The notes under the pieces were generated by a model, which saw only the letters and a program-made list of their open reading frames with translations, did no database searches and had not been told where the DNA came from. Position numbers and translations under genes: made by a program. A stretch of DNA of 5,607 nucleotides from Gammaproteobacteria bacterium (GTDB lineage Bacteria > Pseudomonadota > Gammaproteobacteria > Poriferisulfidales > Oxydemutatoraceae). How positions within the stretch are numbered: the stretch's first letter is position 1; every line of letters begins with the position of its first letter. Shown here piece after piece: positions 1 through 5,607 of this stretch. The stretch is taken from contig RKSI01000089.1 in the NCBI GenBank assembly GCA_007570905.1, forward strand, positions 1-5,607, in the 5' to 3' direction.

Positions 1-2778
1 CCACAGCCGCGCCAGGCAGCCGGATGTCGTCGTTTGCGGCGTGTCCGCAAACGCCAGCGCGCTTGCCAGCGGGTCAAAACCGGCGGCCTCGCCAAAGCGC
101 TGCGCCAGCAGCAATTCAACCATCCAGTCGCCCGTCCGCCGCGGCGCCGGGCGTTGCCGGAAATGCGGAGCGATGTCGCCGGCCAAATCGGGCCACAGCA
201 GGCAGGCCAGCCGCCCGGCCCGCAGAATGCCCGGCATCCACGCCGGTTCCGGGTCATTGAACGCGGCCAGCCGCGCGCCCGCATCGGGCGCCAGCGCGCC
301 GCGCAACTCGCCGATAATCTCGCGCGCGCGGGCGCGGACAAAGCCGGCGTTGTCAACGCGCGCATCCACAAACCCCAGCGCGCACAGCAACCCCGCCAGG
401 CCGGCGGAATAATCCAGCAAACTCTCAACCGGAAAATTCTTCGCCGACCAGTCCGGCGGCGGGCGCACCGCCTCTTCCATCCAGCCGGTTTCCGTCTCAA
501 CACCCAGCGCCTCGCCGATATGCAGCGCCGCAATCAGCCGCGACGCCGGGCCGTGCACCGCGCCGCCGGCGTAGGCGGCGTCCTGCATATCACGCAGGCC
601 GCGCAGTATCCGTTCGGCGCAGTCGGCGAAGCGCGCCTCGTCGGTCGCCTGATACAACCGCGCCAGATAAACGCCGATGCCGCCGCCGCCGGCCAAATCG
701 CGCCCGACGGGGGCGAACGCGCGGGCGCCGTAAAACGGCCACCAGATAACCCCGTGCCAGTCGGGGTTCCCGTCCCGCGTGTCCGCGTCCGCCGCGGCCA
801 TCAGTTGGTCGCCGATGGCGACGGCGGCGTCCAGCCAGTTGCCGGCAGGCGGCTGCGCGCCGCGCGCGGGCCACGCAATCGGGCGGCGCGGATGGTCCGG
901 GCGGATTGAAAACAGGCTGTGCACCGCATCGCATCCGTCGCGGATGGCGTCCCCGTTCAGCGCCAGCAAGTTCTTGCGCGCGTGCGACACGGCATCCACG
1001 CCGAAGTAATCACGCGCCGGCTCCCCCGACAAGCCGTGCAAATCACGACTGCCCGGCGCGGCCCAGAAGAAAGGCACATCGCAATGGCGGAAGTCATGAA
1101 TGGCGTTTTCAACCAACACCGTTTCCCGCTCCGGAAAACTGCTCCACAAACCCTCAAGGCCGATTTCATAACGCACGCCGTCGCCAAGCCTTTGCGGTTC
1201 CGTCAGGTAGTCCGTGGTCTGATAGCAACTCCAGGTATCGAGCAGTATGCGGCGCAGGCGCGCGTCTCGCACCCGCCCGAAAAACCGCTCAAACGCCTCG
1301 CGCGCGGGCGGCGTGCACAGCAGTTGCCCCATGCCGGCATAGCCGCCGACAAACGATTCCATATAACCCGACACATCGTGAAAACGGCCATCGCAGCGCA
1401 CCGCGTGGCGTTCCTCTTTCCATTCCAGAAAGCCTTCGGCGCTGATGCGCGTGTTGTGCGGGCCGTCTTCGGCGGCGTTCGTCTGCACAGGCGCGCCCGC
1501 GCCCGCCTGCCTGGCATGGCGCAGCGGCGAGCGGTGCCAGCCCGGCGGCGCGACGCAACTGATGTCGGTCATCTCGCGCCGCGCGTGGCCCGGCATCAGG
1601 AACGGCAGAATGCCGGTCATCGCAAGGCGCATGTAGCGGCTGTGCAGCGTGCCGAAGACCTTGAGAACCGGCGAGTCCGTCAGCGGCGGCTGCATCACCA
1701 GTTCGTGGTCAATAAACACCGGCGACGCGCCGCAGGCGAGCAGGTTGTCAAACCAGTAATCAATGCCGCCCAGCACCTCCAGCAGTTGCAGCCACGCGCC
1801 GAGACGGCTGTAAAACACCGCGACCTCGCGCAGGTCGCGGCACGGGTGCGGAGCCGCAAACGCCTCCCAGCCGTAGGCGCCGCGGTCAACGAACAGCGGC
1901 GAGGTCAGCGCTATGCGCTCGTCCGACATTTGCGACAGGTCGTGCAGCAGGCGGTTGAGCGCCGCCGTCAGTCGCAGGCGCTTGGGTTTGTACACGACGG
2001 CGCCGCGCTCAAATGTCAGCAGCGCGACCGAACGGCTGTTGTCGTGCGGGTCGCCGGCGCCGCAGCGGATATTGACGATGGCGCCCGGGTCGTCGCCGTC
2101 AAAGAACGAGCGCGTAATCAGTCCGCGGTCGCGGGCCAGGCGCGCAATCAATTCGCGGCAGCCGGTCAGCCAGTCGCGGTACAGCACCGCGCACAACTTC
2201 GCCAGCACCGGATAGCGGTTGAAGCAATATATCCACGCCTCGCGCTGTGAGCCGCCGCCTGCGTAGCCGGCCCGCGCCGGCTGGTTCAGCAAATGCGCCC
2301 AGGCCTGGTGGTTTGCCGACGCCAGGCGGCTGACCAGATAGTCGGTGCAGCCGGCGCGCGCCTCGTCGCGGAAAAGAGCATCAAGGCCGTGCTCGCGCAG
2401 CGCGTCATCCACATCGCGCCGCGCCACATCGCTCCAGAACGAGAAACCGCTGTCGGACGGATCCTCGGAGCCGTCGCCCGCGCGCGCAAAGTGCGCCCGC
2501 AAATCATCAACCCATTGCGGCAGCGCATCGGCATCGGCCACTTCAAAGTCTTGCAGGCCGGCAAGCCATTCGCTCTCGTCAATGCCGCGCCTTGCCAGCA
2601 GTTCGCGGAATTGTCCGGCGTCGCCGCCGGCGGCGGCCTCAATCCAGCATTTGCGCCGGTCTTCCATCACCGCGGGCGTTTGCCGGCGGCGCGGCCTGAA
2701 ACCGGCGCAGCCGGTGCGCTCCCGCGGCGAGGCGGCGCGCGCCGCCCAATCAAGGATCAGGTCATGTTCCGTCTTCAA
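1..2778 (-). CDS. lanM: Class II lanthipeptide synthetase (LanM-like), 3' end missing at the left window edge
   Basis: An unbroken frame of about 926 codons runs off the left edge. LanM enzymes phosphorylate and dehydrate Ser/Thr of a precursor peptide, then cyclise the dehydro residues with Cys. Counting from the TTG at 2778, the DUF4135-type dehydratase domain covers roughly residues 170-600. Visible landmarks are RYPVL (188-192), GDPH (D243, H245), VYKPK (K264), DYWFDN (340-345), FIDHE (D357, E359), TGILP (388-392), DIS (405-407), R509 and T515 in an R-x5-T pattern, and DVPFF (567-571). Spacing agrees closely with CylM (D252, H254, K274, D347, H349, N352, D364, R506, T512, recalled from memory). 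The conserved His of DxHxxN is Trp342. A LanC-like domain starts near residue 690 (LAGGGGIGVYLARLY; DYSAGLAG at 789-796). The zinc-binding Cys and Cys-His motifs are not seen and would fall at or past the edge. The usual family length of roughly 900-1100 residues implies about 100 or more missing. The start is uncertain: TTG 2778 is preferred because residues 6-21 resemble the LanM N-terminus, with TTG 2790, CTG 2760 and ATG 2667 as alternatives. It overlaps clpB and is probably in the same operon. Confidence 0.85.
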   Translation of the reverse strand, partial: MKTEHDLILDWAARAASPRERTGCAGFRPRRRQTPAVMEDRRKCWIEAAAGGDAGQFRELLARRGIDESEWLAGLQDFEVADADALPQWVDDLRAHFARAGDGSEDPSDSGFSFWSDVARRDVDDALREHGLDALFRDEARAGCTDYLVSRLASANHQAWAHLLNQPARAGYAGGGSQREAWIYCFNRYPVLAKLCAVLYRDWLTGCRELIARLARDRGLITRSFFDGDDPGAIVNIRCGAGDPHDNSRSVALLTFERGAVVYKPKRLRLTAALNRLLHDLSQMSDERIALTSPLFVDRGAYGWEAFAAPHPCRDLREVAVFYSRLGAWLQLLEVLGGIDYWFDNLLACGASPVFIDHELVMQPPLTDSPVLKVFGTLHSRYMRLAMTGILPFLMPGHARREMTDISCVAPPGWHRSPLRHARQAGAGAPVQTNAAEDGPHNTRISAEGFLEWKEERHAVRCDGRFHDVSGYMESFVGGYAGMGQLLCTPPAREAFERFFGRVRDARLRRILLDTWSCYQTTDYLTEPQRLGDGVRYEIGLEGLWSSFPERETVLVENAIHDFRHCDVPFFWAAPGSRDLHGLSGEPARDYFGVDAVSHARKNLLALNGDAIRDGCDAVHSLFSIRPDHPRRPIAWPARGAQPPAGNWLDAAVAIGDQLMAAADADTRDGNPDWHGVIWWPFYGARAFAPVGRDLAGGGGIGVYLARLYQATDEARFADCAERILRGLRDMQDAAYAGGAVHGPASRLIAALHIGEALGVETETGWMEEAVRPPPDWSAKNFPVESLLDYSAGLAGLLCALGFVDARVDNAGFVRARAREIIGELRGALAPDAGARLAAFNDPEPAWMPGILRAGRLACLLWPDLAGDIAPHFRQRPAPRRTGDWMVELLLAQRFGEAAGFDPLASALAFADTPQTTTSGCLARLW

Positions 2779-2790
2779 GGGGCTGCACAA
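2759..2790 (-). other. clpB / LanM-like gene junction with unresolved start codon
   Basis: The clpB stop TGA (2764-2762) overlaps an ATG (2765-2763) in the usual ATGA manner, but that ATG meets TGA (2759-2757) after one further codon and is in the wrong frame. The LanM-like frame is first open after a TGA at 2793-2791, and offers TTG 2790, TTG 2778 and CTG 2760 before its first ATG at 2667. Residues encoded between 2763 and 2667 look like a genuine LanM N-terminus, so translation should begin at one of the upstream non-ATG codons. CTG 2760 has a GGA seven bases before it. Confidence 0.6.
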
Positions 2791-5362
2791 TCAGGCGGTC
2801 TTCGCGGATGGCCGCCGTGATGGTCTGCCCGGGCTGAAAATCCCCCCGCAACAAACTCTCCGACAGCGTATTCTCCAGTTCGTTGCGTATTATACGTTTC
2901 AGCGGCCTTGCGCCGTACACCGGGTCGTAGCCGCGGTGCGCGAGCCAGCGAATCACATCCTCGCCCGCCTTCAGCGTGTAGCCGTTGTCTTCCAGCCGCT
3001 TGCCGAGCAGGCCGATCTGTATCTCGCAGATTTTCCCGATGTCTTCCTCGCCGAGCGAATGAAACACCAGGATCTCATCCACCCGGTTCAGAAATTCGGG
3101 GCGGAAATGCGCGCGCACAATCTCCATCACCTCCGCGCGTATCTCGTCGTAGGCGGCGCCGGCCTTGTGCTGAATCAGGTCGCTGCCGAGATTGGAGGTC
3201 ATCACGATAACGCTGTTGCGGAAGTCCACGGTGCGCCCCTGGCCGTCGGTCAGGCGCCCGTCGTCCAGCACTTGCAGCAGCACATTGAAGACTTCCGGGT
3301 GCGCCTTTTCTATTTCGTCAAGCAGTATCACGCAATACGGCCTGCGCCGCACGGCCTCGGTCAGATAGCCGCCCTGTTCATAGCCGACATAGCCCGGCGG
3401 CGCCCCGATCAGGCGCGCCACCGAATGTTTTTCCATGAACTCCGACATGTCCACGCGCACCATCGCCTGCTCGCTGTCAAACAAAAACGCCGCCAGCGCC
3501 TTGCACAATTCGGTCTTGCCGACGCCGGTCGGGCCGAGAAACATGAACGAGCCGTTCGGGTGGCCGGGGTCGGCGAGGCCGGTGCGGGCGCGGCGTATCG
3601 CCTCGGACACCGCGGCGATGGCCTCGCGCTGCGAGATGACGCGGCGCCCGAGTTCCTCTTCCATCACCAGCAGTTTCTCCTTCTCGCCGCGCAGCATGCG
3701 GCTGACCGGTATGCCGGTCCAGCGCGACACCACATCGGCCACCTCGCGCTCGGTAACGCGGCTGCGCAGCAAGCGGGTCTCGCCCTCGCCCTCGCCTTCG
3801 CCGCCGGCGGCGGGCGCCGCGGCGAGGCGCTTTTCCAGTTCGGGAATGCGCCCGTACTGCAACTCGGACATCTTCGTCAGGTCGCCTTCGCGCCGCGCCG
3901 CCTCAAACTCAATGCGCGCCTTTTCCAGTTCCTCCTTCACCTGCGTCGCGCCCTGCATCATCGCCTTCTCGCTCTTCCAGATTTCCTCGAGGTCGGCGTA
4001 TTCCTTCTCGAGTTTGCCGACTTCCGCCGCCAGGTCTTGAAGGCGCTTGCGTGATTCCTCGTCGCTTTCCTTTTTCAGCGCCTCGCGCTCAATTTTCAAC
4101 TGAATCAGGCGGCGGTCGAGGCGGTCCATCTTCTCGGGTTTGGAGTCAATCTCCATGCGGATGCCCGACGCGGCCTCGTCAATCAGGTCTATCGCCTTGT
4201 CCGGCAGTTGCCGGTCGCTGATGTAGCGGTGCGACAGCCGCGTCGCGGCGATGATGGCCGGGTCGGTGATTTCAACGCCGTGGTGCACCTCGTAGCGCTC
4301 CTTCAGGCCGCGCAGAATGGCGACGCTGTCTTCAATGCCCGGCTCCTCCACCAGCACCTTCTGGAAACGGCGTTCCAGCGCCGCGTCCTTCTCGATATAA
4401 AGGCGGTATTCGTTCATCGTCGTCGCGCCGAGGCAATGCAGTTCGCCGCGCGCCAGCGCCGGTTTCAGCATGTTGCCGGCGTCCATGGAACCCTCGGTCT
4501 TGCCGGCGCCGACCATTGTGTGAATCTCGTCGATGAACAGGATGACGCGCCCGGCCTCTTTTTTCAGTTCGTTCAACACCGCTTTCAGCCGTTCCTCAAA
4601 CTCGCCGCGGTATTTGGCGCCGGCAATCAGCAGGCCCATGTCAAGGTTCAGCAGTTTCTTGCCGACCAGTCCCTCGGGCACCTCGCGGTTGACGATGCGC
4701 TGCGCCAGCCCTTCGGCGATGGCGGTCTTGCCGACGCCGGGTTCGCCTATCAGCACCGGGTTGTTCTTGGTGCGGCGCTGCAACACCTGGACGACGCGGC
4801 GGATTTCATCGTCGCGCCCGATGACCGGGTCGAGTTTGCCCTGCGCCGCCATTTCGGTCATGTCCAGCGTGTAGCGTTCCAGCGCCTGGCGCTGGTCTTC
4901 GGCGCCGGCGTCGTCCACCGCCTCGCCGCCGCGCAGATGGTCAAGCGCCTGTTTCAGCGCGGCTTCGTCGGCGCCGGCCTCGCGCAGGATGACGCCGGCG
5001 CGGTCGTCGCTGCCAATCAGCGCCTGCAGAAAAAGTTCCGACGCGATGTAGGCGTCGCCGCGCTCCAGCGCCAGTTTTTCGCAGACATTCAGCAACTGCA
5101 ACAGGTCTTTGGAGACATGCATCTCGCCGGCGGAACCCTCGACCCGCGGCAGACGCCCGATTTCGCGCTCAATGCGCTGCTGCGTCGCCGCCACATCCAC
5201 GCCGCACAATTGCAGCAGCCGCGCCGCCGAGCCGCCGCCGTCTTCAAGCAGCGCCGCCAGCAGGTGCAAAGGCTCGATGAACTGGTGGTCGTTGGCGAGC
5301 GCGCGCGACTGCGCCTCTTGCAGCGCGGTCTGAAAGCGGGTTGTCAGTTTGTCGGTACGCAT
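2762..5362 (-). CDS. clpB: ATP-dependent protein disaggregase ClpB (Hsp104 family)
   Basis: Complete 866-residue protein; E. coli ClpB has 857. ClpB is a cytoplasmic AAA+ hexamer that, with DnaK/DnaJ/GrpE, threads aggregated proteins through its central pore after heat or other stress. Order: Clp N domain (about 1-145); first ATPase domain with Walker A GEPGVGKT (206-213), pore Tyr251 in GAKYRGEF, Walker B ILFIDE (274-279), sensor GATT (312-315) and arginine fingers R331/R332; coiled-coil middle domain (about 405-525), which separates ClpB from ClpA and ClpC; second ATPase domain with Walker A GPTGVGKT (610-617), pore loop GYVG (657-660), Walker B VILLDE (678-683), Arg754 in HFRPEF and sensor-2 GAR (817-819). 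All catalytic motifs are intact. The ATG follows a GGAG at 6-base spacing and aligns with the usual ClpB N-terminus. Oddities are a short Gly-Glu repeat at 521-528 and Ser577 where the family usually has Gly (RVIGQ). Regulation: sigma-32-type promoter upstream. The stop codon lies inside the start region of the downstream LanM-like gene. Confidence 0.99.
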   Translation of the reverse strand: MRTDKLTTRFQTALQEAQSRALANDHQFIEPLHLLAALLEDGGGSAARLLQLCGVDVAATQQRIEREIGRLPRVEGSAGEMHVSKDLLQLLNVCEKLALERGDAYIASELFLQALIGSDDRAGVILREAGADEAALKQALDHLRGGEAVDDAGAEDQRQALERYTLDMTEMAAQGKLDPVIGRDDEIRRVVQVLQRRTKNNPVLIGEPGVGKTAIAEGLAQRIVNREVPEGLVGKKLLNLDMGLLIAGAKYRGEFEERLKAVLNELKKEAGRVILFIDEIHTMVGAGKTEGSMDAGNMLKPALARGELHCLGATTMNEYRLYIEKDAALERRFQKVLVEEPGIEDSVAILRGLKERYEVHHGVEITDPAIIAATRLSHRYISDRQLPDKAIDLIDEAASGIRMEIDSKPEKMDRLDRRLIQLKIEREALKKESDEESRKRLQDLAAEVGKLEKEYADLEEIWKSEKAMMQGATQVKEELEKARIEFEAARREGDLTKMSELQYGRIPELEKRLAAAPAAGGEGEGEGETRLLRSRVTEREVADVVSRWTGIPVSRMLRGEKEKLLVMEEELGRRVISQREAIAAVSEAIRRARTGLADPGHPNGSFMFLGPTGVGKTELCKALAAFLFDSEQAMVRVDMSEFMEKHSVARLIGAPPGYVGYEQGGYLTEAVRRRPYCVILLDEIEKAHPEVFNVLLQVLDDGRLTDGQGRTVDFRNSVIVMTSNLGSDLIQHKAGAAYDEIRAEVMEIVRAHFRPEFLNRVDEILVFHSLGEEDIGKICEIQIGLLGKRLEDNGYTLKAGEDVIRWLAHRGYDPVYGARPLKRIIRNELENTLSESLLRGDFQPGQTITAAIREDRLIVQPLEDGT
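4916..4918 (-). promoter_or_regulatory. Possible internal GTG start for N-terminally truncated ClpB
   Basis: Val149 is encoded by GTG. In E. coli, ClpB is also made as a shorter form lacking the N domain, started from a GTG at codon 149 (from memory). Here the same codon number, the same residue and the surrounding context (GGEAVDD against GGESVND) are kept, just after the N domain. A GAGG lies upstream but only two bases away, so the ribosome-binding evidence is weak. Confidence 0.4.
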
Positions 5363-5368
5363 CAGAAT

Positions 5369-5372
5369 CTCC
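5369..5372 (-). promoter_or_regulatory. Shine-Dalgarno sequence of clpB
   Basis: GGAG at 5372-5369, inside ACGGAGA, ends six bases before the ATG at 5362-5360. It fixes the clpB start and contrasts with the absence of any comparable site before the candidate starts of the downstream gene. Confidence 0.85.
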
Positions 5373-5386
5373 GTTTCATGAAGAAA

Positions 5387-5415
5387 ATATGCGGGTGCGG
5401 GCGGCCCTTTTCAAG
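5387..5415 (-). promoter_or_regulatory. Sigma-32 (RpoH) type heat-shock promoter of clpB
   Basis: The -35 element CTTGAAA (5415-5409) matches the E. coli sigma-32 -35 core exactly. After a 14-base spacer comes CCGCATAT (5394-5387), seven of eight positions of the CCCCATNT -10 element. Transcription would start near 5380, leaving a leader of about 18 bases that carries the Shine-Dalgarno sequence. clpB is a classic sigma-32 gene in proteobacteria, so the match in this position is convincing. The downstream LanM-like gene has no visible promoter of its own and would be read from here. Confidence 0.8.
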
Positions 5416-5437
5416 CGCATTTCAAGCGCCTTTCAAA
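5405..5437 (-). repeat. Three tandem CTTGAAA-like heptamers at 11-base period
   Basis: On the minus strand the heptamers TTTGAAA (5437-5431), CTTGAAA (5426-5420) and CTTGAAA (5415-5409) recur at exactly 11 bases; the second is preceded by GGCG and the third by TGCG. The last copy is the promoter -35 element. The others could be staggered alternative -35 elements, a binding site for a factor contacting one face of the helix, or the residue of slippage. Only the last copy has a good -10 element at proper spacing. Confidence 0.7.
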
Positions 5438-5457
5438 CACCCTTCAGGCGCCGCCGC
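5428..5457. repeat. Direct repeat, copy 1 (clpB-proximal)
   Basis: A 30-base stretch matches 5498-5527 at 27 of 30 positions, with mismatches at 5435, 5440 and 5443 and copies offset by exactly 70 bases. This copy overlaps the first CTTGAAA-like heptamer, so it contributes part of the clpB promoter region. Confidence 0.8.
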
Positions 5458-5466
5458 CGTGCCTGG

Positions 5467-5494
5467 CGGCGCACGGCGCTCGCCGCGTGCGCCG
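5467..5494. other. GC-rich hairpin between the direct repeats
   Basis: A perfect 9-base stem (5467-5475 with 5486-5494) encloses a 10-base loop. It sits between the two direct-repeat copies and upstream of the clpB promoter. No T-run follows on either strand, so it is not a standard intrinsic terminator. It could end or stabilise pgeF transcripts, or be an intergenic repeat palindrome. Confidence 0.5.
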
Positions 5495-5497
5495 GCG

Positions 5498-5527
5498 GCC
5501 TTTCCAACATCCCTCAGGCGCCGCCGC
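5498..5527. repeat. Direct repeat, copy 2 (pgeF-proximal)
   Basis: This is the partner of 5428-5457. Its mismatches change the TTTGAAA of copy 1 to TTGGAAA, so it no longer carries a sigma-32-like -35 core. A GC-rich hairpin lies between the two copies, which suggests a segmental duplication or a small repeated intergenic element. Confidence 0.8.
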
Positions 5528-5549
5528 GCCGAAGCCGGGTTGGCGCGGC
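5523..5549. other. GC-rich hairpin downstream of pgeF
   Basis: A perfect 8-base stem (5523-5530 with 5542-5549) encloses an 11-base loop, about 37 bases after the presumed pgeF stop. It lacks a T-tract. It may be the 3' end structure of the pgeF transcript, but chance stems are common at this base composition. Confidence 0.35.
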
Positions 5550-5586
5550 CATGCGCCCGTTGCGGCGGTCGCGGCGGCGGCGCGGG

Positions 5587-5607
5587 TCACTGCGCAAGCC
5601 AGATGAG
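5587..5607 (-). CDS. pgeF: C-terminus of probable PgeF/YfiH, 5' part beyond the right edge
   Basis: Only the last six codons and the TGA stop (5589-5587) are present, reading LIWLAQ. YfiH/PgeF proteins (laccase-domain, Cu-oxidase_4 family, described as purine nucleoside phosphorylases and as a peptidoglycan editing factor) typically end in a sequence like GRMASLIWL, and the gene order rluD-yfiH-clpB is common in gammaproteobacteria. Strand, position and this short tail all agree with that. Six residues are weak evidence on their own: the other two minus-strand frames are also open at the edge, so the call rests largely on synteny. Confidence 0.5.
   Translation of the reverse strand, partial: LIWLAQ

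Noticed and set aside
34..909. Plus-strand open frame of 291 codons
   Set aside because: Antisense to the LanC-like half of the synthetase, with a low-complexity Arg/Ala/Pro-rich translation.
919..2250. Plus-strand open frame of 443 codons
   Set aside because: Arg/Ala/Gln/His-rich translation antisense to conserved LanM motifs on the other strand; typical GC-rich shadow.
2286..2642. Minus-strand frame of 118 codons starting with TTG
   Set aside because: Same strand as the synthetase but another register; it overlaps the conserved N-terminal part and has no protein-like features.
2763..2765. ATG overlapping the clpB stop as the start of the downstream gene
   Set aside because: Its frame terminates at TGA 2759-2757 after one more codon and is not the frame of the synthetase.
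2345..4054. Plus-strand open frame of 569 codons across the clpB/LanM junction
   Set aside because: It lies antisense to the well-supported ClpB coding sequence and to the LanM-like frame, crosses their boundary, and shows no recognisable family; high GC makes such antisense frames common.
5467..5494. Intrinsic terminator for pgeF
   Set aside because: The stem is strong but no T-run follows on the relevant strand, so it is listed only as a hairpin.
5363..5586. Lanthipeptide precursor gene in the intergenic region
   Set aside because: No small frame there has a start with ribosome-binding site, a leader with a Gly-Gly type site, and a Ser/Thr/Cys-rich core.
5551..5607. Possible plus-strand gene start (ATG at 5551) running off the right edge
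   Set aside because: Nineteen Arg-rich codons without a ribosome-binding site; the minus-strand pgeF tail is a better explanation.

Overview
The window is GC-rich DNA with all recognised genes on the minus strand, so it reads from right to left. It most likely comes from a gammaproteobacterium, possibly an uncultured one. The full-length ClpB closely resembles the gammaproteobacterial type. A few codons at the right edge look like the C-terminus of pgeF (yfiH), which precedes clpB in many gammaproteobacteria. The clpB promoter also has a recognisable sigma-32 form.

Layout from right to left: (1) 5607-5587, the last codons of a probable pgeF. (2) 5586-5363, a 224-base intergenic region with two GC-rich hairpins, a pair of 30-base direct repeats, three CTTGAAA-like heptamers at an exact 11-base period, a good sigma-32-type promoter and a Shine-Dalgarno sequence. 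(3) 5362-2762, clpB, complete, encoding an 866-residue disaggregase. (4) about 2778-1, an open frame of about 926 codons that overlaps the end of clpB and runs off the left edge. It reads as a class II lanthipeptide synthetase (LanM): a DUF4135-type dehydratase domain followed by the first part of a LanC-like cyclase domain. This frame has no conventional ATG near its beginning and no stop inside the window, so it is easy to miss; only antisense and out-of-frame shadows are conspicuous there.

The striking feature is the arrangement. A lanthipeptide synthetase-like gene is fused transcriptionally, and probably coupled translationally, to the heat-shock disaggregase gene clpB, with no promoter or terminator visible between them. 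If the operon reading is right, the synthetase would be made under protein-folding stress. It keeps most of the landmark residues of the LanM dehydratase at matching spacing (D243, H245, K264, D340, N345, D357, R509, T515 in the numbering used here). It has Trp instead of His in the DxHxxN motif, and its cyclase half is divergent as far as it can be seen. The cyclase zinc ligands would lie at or beyond the left edge, so whether it is a complete lanthionine-forming enzyme cannot be decided here. No precursor peptide, transporter or protease gene is visible.
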